From positions 1 through 64,000 of the forward strand of contig NZ_JAMBOO010000015.1 in NCBI RefSeq assembly GCF_023715895.1: a DNA stretch of 64,000 bases. The letters run 5' to 3'. The notes beneath the pieces are model-generated. The model was not told the origin of the DNA, ran no database searches, and worked only from the letters and a program-made list of their open reading frames with translations. A program made the translations under genes and the position numbers. Source of the DNA: Domibacillus indicus (lineage in GTDB: Bacteria; Bacillota; Bacilli; Bacillales; Domibacillaceae). This document shows, piece after piece, positions 55,455-64,000 of the stretch (position 1 is the stretch's first letter; the number at the start of each line of letters is the position of its first letter).

Positions 55455-56623
55455 TGAAAATTGCTTTAATATGTTCAGACAGGGGCCCCGCCCCCCCTGT
55501 GAGGGGCGGAGCCATCCAATTATTAATCAGCAAAATTGCACCATTGCTTGCCAAAACATATGAAGTTACGGTTTTTTCTGTCACTGATCCTTCCCTCCCC
55601 GATACAGAATGTACAAATGGTGTTTACTTCGAACGCTATGATAAGGACCAGTTTTTCCAGCAAGTGTGTGAAAGGGTAAAACAAGTTCAGTTTGATGTGA
55701 TCCAGGTTTACAACAGGCCGGGCTATATTCCATTGATTCGGGAGGCCTCCCCCCGGTCCAAAATCATCCTGTCACTCCACAACCTTGTATATAACACATT
55801 AAAAGTAGAAAGCCCTCTTGCCGAAGCAGCATTCAGGGAAGCGGATTGGATTTTTACGGTCAGCAGGTTCATCGCTGAAGATACGGCCGAAAAGTTCCCG
55901 GAAGCTTCCGCTAAAATCCAGCCCCTTTACACTGGTGTAGATTTGGATGATTACTCACCCATTTGGTCAAAGACAGGACGAAAATGGCGAAATGAAATTC
56001 GCTCATTGTATAATCTCGATTCAAAAGATCCCGTCATTCTCTTTGTAGGCCGTCTTGTTCCAGACAAAGGGTGCCACCTTGTTTTAGCTGCAATGAACGA
56101 GATTCTGAAAAACGTCAAACATGCAAAATTGCTGATAGTTGGAAGCAAGTGGTATGCAGATGGATCCACAAGCAAATATATAGAGGGACTGAAGCAACTA
56201 GCGAGAGAACATGAACACAGTATCGTATTCGCTTCCTATGTACCAGTAGAAGAAATTCCAAAGTATTACGCAGCCGCAGACCTTTTCATCTGTCCATCGC
56301 AATGGAAAGAGCCGCTTGCAAGAGTGCATTATGAAGCAATGGCGGCAGGATTGCCCATCGTTACAACCAGACGGGGCGGCAATCATGAGGTAGTTCAGAC
56401 CGGGAAAAATGGGATTGTGATAGATGATTATAAAAATCCAGCGGCCTTCGCAGCTGCTTCGATTGACATCCTTAATGATCCACATAAAGCTATCACAATG
56501 GGGAAAGCGGGCCGAAAAGACGCCAAAAAGATATATAACTTTGACCGGGTCACCTCTGATATTGCACTCCTTTATACAAAACTCTTTGAAAGCAATGAGC
56601 AAGGGCCAAATTCGTCCTCATAA
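55454..56623 (+). CDS. GT4-family glycosyltransferase, CotSA/YtcC-like
   Basis: A 389-residue GT4 enzyme. The start KIALICSDRGPAPPVRGGAIQLLISKIAPLLAKTYEVTVFS, the middle ILFVGRLVPDKGCHLVLAAMNEI, and SQWKEPLARVHYEAMAAGLPIVTTRRGGNHEVV are closely similar in my recollection to B. subtilis CotSA, a spore coat protein with a glycosyltransferase domain, and its paralog YtcC. It overlaps the previous gene by the ATGATG at 55451-55456; the second ATG is chosen. A spore coat role is inferred from this resemblance and the neighbours. The ~20-base stretch at 55480-55510 is unusually GC-rich. Confidence 0.85.
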   Translation: MKIALICSDRGPAPPVRGGAIQLLISKIAPLLAKTYEVTVFSVTDPSLPDTECTNGVYFERYDKDQFFQQVCERVKQVQFDVIQVYNRPGYIPLIREASPRSKIILSLHNLVYNTLKVESPLAEAAFREADWIFTVSRFIAEDTAEKFPEASAKIQPLYTGVDLDDYSPIWSKTGRKWRNEIRSLYNLDSKDPVILFVGRLVPDKGCHLVLAAMNEILKNVKHAKLLIVGSKWYADGSTSKYIEGLKQLAREHEHSIVFASYVPVEEIPKYYAAADLFICPSQWKEPLARVHYEAMAAGLPIVTTRRGGNHEVVQTGKNGIVIDDYKNPAAFAAASIDILNDPHKAITMGKAGRKDAKKIYNFDRVTSDIALLYTKLFESNEQGPNSSS

Positions 56624-56642
56624 AACGGAGGACTTTGAAAGG

Positions 56643-57962
56643 ATGAAATGGATCATGAAAGTTACTGTGATTGGTTCCGGATATGTTGGAACCACGACAG
56701 CTGCAGTATTGGCTGCTTTAGGCCATCACGTAATCGGTGCGGATGTGGATTCCGCAAAGGTAAAAAAGTTATCGGCCGGGATACTTCCATTTGTAGAGCC
56801 TGGTTTGGACAAAATGCTGAATGATAATAACACGAGGGGCACATTAAAATTTACCGATCAGATCAAGGAAGCGATTCAGGCAAGTGACATCTTGTTTATT
56901 GCCGTCGGGACTCCTTCTCTTGAGGATGGTACTGCCGATTTAAAATATCTCCGTTCAGTAGCCGATGCAATTGCCGCTTCCATTAATGATTACAAAGTCA
57001 TTGTCATCAAAAGTACGGTCCCCATTGGCACCAATCGCTGGTTATCGGATTATCTAGAGAAAAAAATCTCTGACTGCACCCTATTCGATGTTATCTCCAA
57101 TCCGGAATTTCTGCGGGAAGGTCATGCCGTCTATGATTCTCTTAATCCTGATAGGATCATCATTGGCGGAAACAATCAGGGGGCCATTACCATTATAAAA
57201 AAACTGTATCACCAGCTTAACAGTAAATACGTTATATGTGATTGGGAAACAGCTGAATTAATTAAGTACGCCTCGAATGCTTACCTTGCAGCCAAAATTT
57301 CCTTTATCAATGAAATAGCCCAAATCGCAGACAAGACAGGAGCCGATATCCTTCAAGTCGCTTACGGAGTCGGACTAGATTCACGGATAGGCGCAGAATT
57401 TCTTAAATCGGGAATTGGCTATGGCGGCTCTTGTTTTCCTAAGGATGTAAAAGCGTTGATTTCTACAGCGGACCTAATAGGTGTTAAAACCCACATTTTG
57501 AAAGAAATAGAATCCGTTAATGAAGCAATGCCTGATGTGTATCTGGCGAAATTGGCTGCTTCTTTAAAAAAGAAACCCTGGACAATCTCCATACTCGGCC
57601 TCACTTTTAAGCCTGAAACGGATGACCAAAGAGAATCTCCTGCCATTAAAATTGTGAACAAACTTCTGCCTGCATGCAAAGAGATCCGCATCCTTGATCC
57701 TACCATTCAATCAAACCTGCAAACTCCATGGCCTCATGACAGTAAAGTCAAAGTCTGCCAAACAATCGAAGAGACATTGGCCAGAACTGATGCAGCAATC
57801 CTATGTACAGCATGGGATACCTTCACCGGCATTGATTGGAATAAGGCAAAGGATTTTATGAAAAACCCGGTCCTGTTGGATGGGCGGAACCTTTATGATC
57901 CAAACATAATGAAGGCAGCCGGCATAACCTATCTAGCATTAGGGAGGGGAAATCAAACATGA
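56643..57962 (+). CDS. UDP-glucose 6-dehydrogenase (YtcA/TuaD type)
   Basis: A 439-residue UDP-glucose/GDP-mannose dehydrogenase that makes UDP-glucuronate. The NAD loop is VIGSGYVGTTTAAVLAALGHHVIGADVD at residues 8-35, and the catalytic Cys is in GIGYGGSCFPKDVKAL near residue 260. The C-terminal domain has ILGLTFKPETDDQRESPA. Starts at 56643 or 56655 both fit GGAGG/AAAGG sites. A frame reaching back to 56424 is open only by chance and overlaps the previous gene. In B. subtilis ytcA lies beside ytdA, ytcB and ytcC, the same set as here. Confidence 0.9.
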   Translation: MKWIMKVTVIGSGYVGTTTAAVLAALGHHVIGADVDSAKVKKLSAGILPFVEPGLDKMLNDNNTRGTLKFTDQIKEAIQASDILFIAVGTPSLEDGTADLKYLRSVADAIAASINDYKVIVIKSTVPIGTNRWLSDYLEKKISDCTLFDVISNPEFLREGHAVYDSLNPDRIIIGGNNQGAITIIKKLYHQLNSKYVICDWETAELIKYASNAYLAAKISFINEIAQIADKTGADILQVAYGVGLDSRIGAEFLKSGIGYGGSCFPKDVKALISTADLIGVKTHILKEIESVNEAMPDVYLAKLAASLKKKPWTISILGLTFKPETDDQRESPAIKIVNKLLPACKEIRILDPTIQSNLQTPWPHDSKVKVCQTIEETLARTDAAILCTAWDTFTGIDWNKAKDFMKNPVLLDGRNLYDPNIMKAAGITYLALGRGNQT

Positions 57963-58900
57963 AGGTACTGGTTACTGGTGCAGCTGGTTTCATAGGCTCT
58001 CACCTATGTGAACGGCTGTTGGCTGAAGGACACGACGTGGTAGGTGTTGATATGTTCCTGTTCAAAGAACGGGAACGCTTTACGCAATATAACATAAAAG
58101 AACTTTTACAGCATCCTAACTTTAAGTTAGTCAACGGCAATCTTCTCGAGCTTGATTTAAAAGAACTCCTTGAGGGGATCGAAGTCATCTTCCACCAGGC
58201 AGCGATCCCAGGCGTCAGGAATAGCTGGGGAACTAACTTTCGGCAGTACGTGGAACTGAATATCCTAATGACTCAGAGGCTCTTGGAAGTATGCAAGGAT
58301 CTGCCTCTCAAAAAATTCGTGTACGCATCGACTTCTTCCATTTACGGTATAACGGACGGCAGAACCTCTGAAGACAAACCTGCAATGCCGATTTCTCCAT
58401 ATGGTACAAGTAAATTGGCCGGTGAGCACTTAGTTCGTATGTATCACCTGAATTTTGGGCTGCCGGTAACTTCGCTGAGATACTTTACCGTATATGGTCC
58501 AAGGCAGCGTCCTGACATGGCCTTTCACAAATTCTTAAAAGCAATCCTAAGAGACGAATCCATCCCCCTCTTTGGAGACGGCCAGCAAACCCGGGATTTC
58601 ACGTATGTGAGTGATGCCGTTGAAGCAAATATACTGGCAATGAATCACCCGGAGCATGGAAATGCGTTCAATATCGGCGGCGCGGCAAGGTCTTCCGTGA
58701 ATCAAGTCCTTACTGTGATGGAAGCTGTCACAGGAAAGAAAATAAAAATCGATTACCAGTCCAGGCAGCCAGGCGATCCGCTCCATACATGGGCTGATAT
58801 ATCTCGGGCGCGTGAAAAGCTGGGATATAACCCAAAAATCACCTTGCATGAGGGCATCCAAAATGAATGGGATTACATCAAGAAAATGTATCAACCCTAA
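57959..58900 (+). CDS. NAD-dependent UDP-sugar 4-epimerase (YtcB-like)
   Basis: A 313-residue extended SDR. NAD loop VTGAAGFIGSHLCERLLAEGHDVVGVDMF at the start, active site Ser in YASTSSIYG and Tyr/Lys in SPYGTSKLAGEHLVRMYH. It resembles UDP-glucuronate or UDP-glucose 4-epimerases and probably acts on the product of the dehydrogenase upstream. Its ATG overlaps that gene's TGA (ATGA at 57959-57962), indicating coupling. It is the last gene of the operon. Confidence 0.88.
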   Translation: MKVLVTGAAGFIGSHLCERLLAEGHDVVGVDMFLFKERERFTQYNIKELLQHPNFKLVNGNLLELDLKELLEGIEVIFHQAAIPGVRNSWGTNFRQYVELNILMTQRLLEVCKDLPLKKFVYASTSSIYGITDGRTSEDKPAMPISPYGTSKLAGEHLVRMYHLNFGLPVTSLRYFTVYGPRQRPDMAFHKFLKAILRDESIPLFGDGQQTRDFTYVSDAVEANILAMNHPEHGNAFNIGGAARSSVNQVLTVMEAVTGKKIKIDYQSRQPGDPLHTWADISRAREKLGYNPKITLHEGIQNEWDYIKKMYQP

Positions 58901-59653
58901 ACAATATCAAAAGATTGTGGAGCGGAACCGGATCATATGTTTACAAACACAGCACCATATAAGGCTGCTGGTTGATCGACATCTAGAGGAATACAGATGT
59001 TAGAAAAAGTATCTGGTCTGATGCCCTGCAAACCAGATCACAGGGTCAGAAATGTTTTATGTAAATTCATTAAATTTCGTGTGAGAATTTAAAATTCTGA
59101 ACAAGTTTTTGGATTCGATTTATAAATGTTTTAAGCGCTATTTTGCACGTTCTTACCAGAGAAAAAGTAAAGCTCTACACCAGAAAAATTGCTTTTATAC
59201 TTATTTGATTTTAATCATTAAGCTGTCATGTATAGCCTTATAATATAGTATTAATGACAGTTAAGTTCATGTTATATGGAAAGAATAGAGGATATAAAAT
59301 CAATCCCTATATCCATGGGTTTACATGTAAACAACCGGCAGCAAAAATTAATAAAACAATTGGATTTGTTATAACCGCTATATAAATCAGGACTCGAGGT
59401 AATTAATTCTATTACATGTAGAGCCCAATTAATACATGTAGTAAAGCAGGAATGGAAACAAGAAAACCCCCAGAATGTTCTGGGGGAAATGGAAAAAAAG
59501 AAAAAGCAGGAAGAGTAGAAAAAGCAGGATGTTTGTTCCATCACTATTTTATTTTTGCCCAATAAGTGTAAACATAATTACTTTCATCCTAATTTATTTT
59601 GGACTGTTATGGGCAGTCCTTTTTTCATTTTCCTTGTTCTGATTGTTCACAGG
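58901..59653. other. intergenic region with minus-strand terminator
   Basis: CCCCCAGAA (59467-59475) and TTCTGGGGG (59478-59486) form a stem with TTTTCTTG after it on the minus strand, so it likely ends mnxG transcription, 170 bases after that stop. A 96-codon minus frame at 59272 covers this hairpin and is not considered a gene. Nothing else is supported. Confidence 0.7.
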
Positions 59654-62600
59654 TCATTTATCCAGCAAAGGTAAATGAGGCTGGAGCTGATCATAGACCC
59701 GAATGATTCCCCACATACCCTGCTCAATGCCCCAGCGGATGTTGCCGGACCGGTACATATAGTCGCCAGGATAGTTATAAGTCCCTCCGGCACCGCCGAT
59801 TAAAAATAGATCTTCTGCTGCGCCCGGCGCCACATGGCCGACATAGGAATCAATCCGGGCATCAATGTCTCTTGGGTCAAACTTCCAGTTGTGGCCATGG
59901 AGGTGAAAGGTATTGGTTCTTCTTCGTTCCGATGGATTGGTAAGGCGGACAATGACGGGTTCACCCGGATACGCTTCAAAAACCTGTGTGGCTGGATCTC
60001 CGTGAACCTTCGAGCTGAATAAGTCACCTAAAACAGGATGTTTTTTAAAGCGGTTAATTAATCGTTCTGTCCGGTAATTAAAGCCCCGTGAGCCAAAATC
60101 ATAGGTGTCTACTTCATCGTCTTCAGGATCAGGTTTTGGAATCACGCCATCAAGTGGATCAACAATGACTTTACGACGCTTATTCTCAAGCCGGACACCA
60201 TCATGCATGATCAAGACAAATTCTCTATAATCAATTCCAAGTGGATTGCGGAGCACTACATTAGTGCCAGTTTGAACTGATTTAAGCGTCTGCGGATCGT
60301 GGTAAGTCGTAAAGCGCGGCTCCGCAATAAAAGCGCCGAATGTACCAAACGACCGGTGGTTCCGTAAATCTGCCATGTCCCACATGGCACAAGTACCTAT
60401 GCTTTCTTGTACATGCCAGCGGTACGTAATAGATTCTCCAGGCCCAACCGTTTGATCGGGGTTGAATCCAACCGTACCGCCGCTTGAAGTGGTAACATCG
60501 TAATCCAGCATACTGACGTGCAGCGAGATGCGCAAAGACGGCGGGTAAAATGCCTGCTCTTTTACCGGTGGGTACGGATGAATGCCGTTAGGGAACGGAA
60601 ATAACTTAGCTTTCAGCCGGCTGGTCAGGGTGACTTCAACCAGGTCGCCGGCATTCCCTCTCAGTACCAGCGGCTCCGGTTTCTTTATGCCACGCAGAAT
60701 ATCAGCCACGTCTTTCTCTAAAGCAAACACAATGCCGTACGGGTCGTGGTCTCCAAATGAGTTATATAAAATGGGCGTTTGAAAAGCAACAACGCTGTAC
60801 TTTCGGATCGGCGGCTGATGGGTTGCTTCAGGCGGCAATGTATGCTGTGGTTTGGCCGGCTTTGGCGGCTTTCCGGTCACTTTGGGCAATCGCTTTGTCT
60901 GCGGTGGGGGCAGCGGGCGGTCCGAAAGGGGCATTAAATCATCAACGGCTTCACCAAATGCGCGGATCAGCCCCCATGTGCCGTTCCAAATATCTTCTTC
61001 ATCTTCAAAGGCCCACAAATAATCTCCAGCCTTCGGTATAGCTGTTTCAAGCGTAAACGACTCTGAAATGCTGATGTGCTGCTGTGAACGGATTTGTGAA
61101 TCCTTGCTGGGCCGTTCTGCTTTCCAGCTTAGTCCGTGCACATTAAAACTATGGGAATCTTCATGCGCACCCTGCAGCAGCCGGATACGGACCGGATCTC
61201 CTTCATATGCCTCCAAAATAGGCGTAACGGGGTCTCCGTGCACATAAGAACTGAAGGAATAGGCTGGATCCTTATCTTTTCCGAGCCGGAACTGCAGCGG
61301 TTCGGTTTTATAATTAACCGCAAAAATGCCGGGATCATCCAAGGAACCTGGAAATTGCGGCGGCTGAATCGGACAGCCGTCTTTATCAAACAGAAGAGCG
61401 AAATCCTGGACAAATAGCGCGAAATCGCGATAATCCGGAATAATCGGATGAGTAACGGTAATCTGTGTGCCGTGATCCAATTCCTCACCGGTTTTTGAAT
61501 TTAAAAACTTGGAAAAACGGGGCTGAATCACACAAGAGCCAAAAATTCCGTGCTGCTGATGAGTCGTTGGGAACAGGTGATCGTGAAAGAAAAAGGCTTT
61601 TAATTCAGTGTCGGCATACCACTCATACCGGCCAGTTTCACCAGGCAAAATACCACTATCATAGTTCCAGCCTACATTCGCACCATCGGACACAAGAACG
61701 TCAAACTTTACGAAATGAACATGAAAGCCCACTTCATAGGTTCGTGTGACCAGCTGAAAGGCGTCACCATCGAGAACATGAGTCAGCCGGTTTGTAAAGT
61801 TTAGCCTGATGCAGGAACCAGCTGGCGCGTGCAGCACAAGCGGTTCCGGCTCTTTTTTTCCGGACAGCACATCAGCCAGATCTTCATCTGCCACATACAT
61901 TCTTCCTTTTGGATCATGCCAGCCCTGTTTATTGTAAACAAGCGGCAGGTCAATAACGGACACGTTAAATTCCAGGACAACCGGATTGCCCAGGCAGGAA
62001 TCAGCAAAAACAGCCCCTGGCCTTGCATTCGGTACAGCGGCATTTTTTTCGAGTTCCGTCATGCCCCTGCCGCCCACAATGCCAAACGGCGGCCTTGGCG
62101 CTTTGCAGCCAACTTTTCCAGGAATGAAGTTGGGAAACCCTGGTTTTTCTTTTGTCGGCAGAGGCGGACAGGGACGGTCCGGCAGCGGCTGGAGAGGGGC
62201 AATTGGTACGCCGTTTGGGTAACACTGGCTGCCGTCCTGCAAGGTGTCAAAAATGCGGTTCATCCCCCACATTCCGGCTTCAAAATGCGGATAAAGATGG
62301 CAGTGAATAACCACATCTCCAATTGCACCCTGAAGGCTGCCAAGTCCATATAAAGGCTGAACGGTGTAGTGAGACTGCGGGCTGATCGCCTGTGCATCCA
62401 CAATTTCTGAATGAATGTTGCCGGGGTCTCTCAGCCATTGATGGACATGGTAATGAAACGCATGTGTTTCTTTGGATCCTCCATGGATCAGGCGGATCAC
62501 AGCCGGGTCGTCCCGGTAGCCGCGCAGAATCGGCGTAGCTGGATCCCCAAATACCCACGAGTCATGATGAACTTCCTCGCCTTCTAATTCAGGGGATACG

Positions 62601-63304
62601 ACCCCTTCTTCAATCAGCTTAATTCGGTTATGAAGCGGTTCATACCGGTAGTTAACGCCATGAAAGGATTCACTTTCTTGATTGGTCATCGGATTAAGCG
62701 GCCGATTGCCGGTTAAGTCTTTTACTTCCATTTCATCACTAAAAAACCAAGCATACTCACGGAAGGAGGGAAGGAAAGGGTGGTGGACATCCGCGAACAC
62801 GCCGCTGTTGATTGGTTTGCCTGTTACAGGATCTGTCCACCAGGAGCCTCTTTTTTCAACCAGCAATGTGCCGAAAAGGCCCTGGATGCTGGACCCTTCT
62901 TCAGTACTGGATACATTGCCAAGATCGGTAAAGTAACAAATGCCTTCATACGTGGCATCCAGCTTGTAAAGAAGCTTTTCACCGCAATCAGCCAGTGAGC
63001 TTGGATTAAAGCCAACGTTGGCTCCGTCTGACGTTAACACGTTATAATCGAGATCTTGAAAATGCATACCCGCTGCAAAAGGAAGCTGGTTTTCAAAAAG
63101 AATTTCAACAACGTCACCTTCGTTCGCTCTGATCGTAAGCGGCTGTACGAGTTCCACAGGAAGAAAAGGGTTTTTACGTACAAGTTCTTTTACTTTTGTT
63201 TCATTTTCCTTTAAGACATACACTCTGCCATTTGGATTGTGGTCGCCAAAGTTGTTAAGGACAATGCGGATCGGGATGGCGACCACATGATAACGCCGTA
63301 TCAT
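59654..63304 (-). CDS. mnxG: MnxG-type giant multicopper oxidase (Mn(II) oxidase)
   Basis: A 1216-residue multicopper oxidase, the size of MnxG from marine Bacillus spores (about 1217 residues), far larger than CotA laccase. It has about six cupredoxin domains. Copper-site motifs: MHFQDLDYNVLTSDGANVGFNP near residue 80, HAFHYHVHQW at 281-290, and HCHLYPHFEAGMWG at 334-347 (His-Cys-His with axial Met), then HVHFVKFDVLVSDGANVGW and FFFHDHLFP in the middle, and NTFHLHGHNW near the end. The N-terminus has no signal peptide, in line with assembly into the outer spore layer from the mother cell. MnxG oxidises Mn(II) to Mn oxides. It has one small upstream neighbour instead of a full mnxA-F set. Confidence 0.9.
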   Translation of the reverse strand: MIRRYHVVAIPIRIVLNNFGDHNPNGRVYVLKENETKVKELVRKNPFLPVELVQPLTIRANEGDVVEILFENQLPFAAGMHFQDLDYNVLTSDGANVGFNPSSLADCGEKLLYKLDATYEGICYFTDLGNVSSTEEGSSIQGLFGTLLVEKRGSWWTDPVTGKPINSGVFADVHHPFLPSFREYAWFFSDEMEVKDLTGNRPLNPMTNQESESFHGVNYRYEPLHNRIKLIEEGVVSPELEGEEVHHDSWVFGDPATPILRGYRDDPAVIRLIHGGSKETHAFHYHVHQWLRDPGNIHSEIVDAQAISPQSHYTVQPLYGLGSLQGAIGDVVIHCHLYPHFEAGMWGMNRIFDTLQDGSQCYPNGVPIAPLQPLPDRPCPPLPTKEKPGFPNFIPGKVGCKAPRPPFGIVGGRGMTELEKNAAVPNARPGAVFADSCLGNPVVLEFNVSVIDLPLVYNKQGWHDPKGRMYVADEDLADVLSGKKEPEPLVLHAPAGSCIRLNFTNRLTHVLDGDAFQLVTRTYEVGFHVHFVKFDVLVSDGANVGWNYDSGILPGETGRYEWYADTELKAFFFHDHLFPTTHQQHGIFGSCVIQPRFSKFLNSKTGEELDHGTQITVTHPIIPDYRDFALFVQDFALLFDKDGCPIQPPQFPGSLDDPGIFAVNYKTEPLQFRLGKDKDPAYSFSSYVHGDPVTPILEAYEGDPVRIRLLQGAHEDSHSFNVHGLSWKAERPSKDSQIRSQQHISISESFTLETAIPKAGDYLWAFEDEEDIWNGTWGLIRAFGEAVDDLMPLSDRPLPPPQTKRLPKVTGKPPKPAKPQHTLPPEATHQPPIRKYSVVAFQTPILYNSFGDHDPYGIVFALEKDVADILRGIKKPEPLVLRGNAGDLVEVTLTSRLKAKLFPFPNGIHPYPPVKEQAFYPPSLRISLHVSMLDYDVTTSSGGTVGFNPDQTVGPGESITYRWHVQESIGTCAMWDMADLRNHRSFGTFGAFIAEPRFTTYHDPQTLKSVQTGTNVVLRNPLGIDYREFVLIMHDGVRLENKRRKVIVDPLDGVIPKPDPEDDEVDTYDFGSRGFNYRTERLINRFKKHPVLGDLFSSKVHGDPATQVFEAYPGEPVIVRLTNPSERRRTNTFHLHGHNWKFDPRDIDARIDSYVGHVAPGAAEDLFLIGGAGGTYNYPGDYMYRSGNIRWGIEQGMWGIIRVYDQLQPHLPLLDK

Positions 63305-63319
63305 TGGCTTTCCTCCTTG

Positions 63320-63559
63320 TTACAGCATGTCATTCAGCTCTGGGATGCGCGGCTGACCGGGAGCCTCGATATAAAACACTTCGATATTATGGACATAGAC
63401 CAGCCAATTTCTTTTTTCAAGTTGAGAAAAACGTGTGGTTTCAGCGAATATCTCAACTTGATTCCTTAGCATGGAAACTATTTCGCCAACAAACATAAAT
63501 GGATAAGAAGGCCTCATGATAAAGGTTTTTATGCCAATGGCTGCCCTAAAATGCTCCAC
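63320..63559 (-). CDS. MnxE/MnxF-like small protein, start uncertain
   Basis: A 79-residue frame that ends 15 bases before mnxG: FRAAIGIKTFIMRPSYPFMFVGEIVSMLRNQVEIFAETT and WLVYVHNIEVFYIEAPG. In SG-1-type operons, MnxE and MnxF, small proteins that form the active complex with MnxG, are encoded just upstream; position, size and coupling fit, but I cannot confirm homology. The only initiator in frame is GTG 63559, without a ribosome binding site. An ideal AGGAGG site (about 63614-63620) lies further up, and the frame stays open to it but has no ATG, GTG or TTG near it. Confidence 0.55.
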   Translation of the reverse strand: MEHFRAAIGIKTFIMRPSYPFMFVGEIVSMLRNQVEIFAETTRFSQLEKRNWLVYVHNIEVFYIEAPGQPRIPELNDML

Positions 63560-63937
63560 AAGTGCGGCATCATGCCTAACGTTATTGGAATTTACAGCAG
63601 AAGATCTAGGCGTCCTCCTTTTTACACTTCCTTTCTTGCCTATCTAAAGTGAGCGGGATTTGGCTTTATAGTCGAGGAGAGGCCCGGTTAAGCGGCCTGC
63701 CCCAACTACAAACTAAACAATGGAAAATGTATGTTGTAAAAGGATGCAATATTCCTTAAAGTGAACGGTATGTGATAAAAAGATAAGATGAATACCACAT
63801 TATAGTAATGGCTGAACTAGCCATCATAATTTTTAATATATGAGCATAAGCCCTGCCGGTTCATCGTATAGTTCTTTTACAAAGGTCTCGCCAGCCTTTT
63901 GTTTTTGCTTCGTTTTCTTTAACACATACATTTGCAG
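63560..63937. other. region upstream of mnxG
   Basis: It contains the AGGAGG on the minus strand at about 63614-63620 and the probable mnx promoter region. No other gene is supported. I could not assign a sigma-K promoter with confidence. Confidence 0.4.
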
Positions 63938-63979
63938 AAAAAGCAGCTATCCCCTTGGGGAAGGGACAGCTGCTTTTTT
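63938..63979. terminator. terminator at the window end
   Basis: AAAAAGCAGCT ... TCCCC / GGGGA ... AGCTGCTTTTTT form a long stem with T and A tracts on both sides. It may serve a gene to the right of the window. Confidence 0.8.
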
Positions 63980-64000
63980 GATTTTTATGACCCCTTTTAA

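Noticed and set aside
56424-56642. N-terminal extension of the UDP-glucose dehydrogenase
   Set aside because: This part overlaps the preceding glycosyltransferase in another frame and precedes the NAD-binding strand by 75 residues; strong ribosome binding sites favour 56643 or 56655.
60582-62353. Several plus-strand frames opposite mnxG (for example 61829-62353)
   Set aside because: They lie fully inside the well-supported minus-strand mnxG and show no natural protein features.

Overview
The window looks like chromosomal DNA of a low-to-moderate GC, endospore-forming Bacillaceae. Supporting evidence: AGGAGG-type ribosome binding sites, sigma-A-like promoters, a B. subtilis-type XylR operator set, an SR1P gene, a CotSA-like spore coat glycosyltransferase, and a 1216-residue multicopper oxidase of the MnxG (spore Mn(II) oxidase) type. 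The species cannot be fixed from this sequence.

Layout. 1-346: 3' end of a 23S rRNA gene, a 5S rRNA gene and a terminator. 624-2153: a TerC-family membrane protein, then a broken integrase and a frameshifted phage-like gene. 2336-6171: the xylose ABC importer xylFGH. 6299-10568: a fossil permease tail, then two Gfo/Idh/MocA oxidoreductases, a zinc polyol dehydrogenase and a ThuA-like protein. 11050-16203: xylR, divergent from xylA-xylB-mutarotase. 16384-18121: an aldo/keto reductase and an NAD-dependent epimerase. 18718-25295: an XylR operator and a fossil 5' end of xylA, leading into xynP-xynB, a second GH43 enzyme, a broken mutarotase and another aldo/keto reductase. 25803-32480: a YesL-like protein facing a YesM/YesN two-component system plus a three-gene sugar ABC importer. 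32592-34979: secreted GH10 xylanase and a polysaccharide deacetylase-like protein.

This first half is a xylan utilisation region. Xylanase outside the cell makes xylo-oligosaccharides; the ABC importer and XynP bring them in; two GH43 enzymes trim them to xylose and possibly arabinose; XylFGH brings in free xylose; mutarotase, XylA and XylB deliver xylulose 5-phosphate. Six DNA sites share one geometry, TTAGTTT-N11-AAACTAA or close to it, and lie before xylF, xylA, the epimerase/reductase pair, xynPB, the xylanase and the deacetylase. They define a local XylR regulon.

35111-50000 is patchier. It holds an arsRBC operon beside a flavin monooxygenase fossil, a proline-rich protein, a collapsed hexuronate locus, the SR1P gene, a BASS-family transporter, a broken nitrilase-type gene, and a MerR-type regulator with two matching target promoters (one for an aldo/keto reductase, one for an MFS exporter). 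A FAD monooxygenase, a carbonic anhydrase fossil and a broken TSUP permease follow. Gene decay is unusually frequent: about a dozen pseudogenes.

50435-58900 is a sugar nucleotide and glycosyltransferase cluster resembling the B. subtilis ytdA-ytcABC-cotSA spore coat region. It is interrupted at 51776-52090 by a degraded rRNA operon scar. 59654-63304 is mnxG on the minus strand, preceded by a small MnxE/MnxF-like candidate without a clear start codon. No tRNA, CRISPR array or intact insertion sequence was seen.
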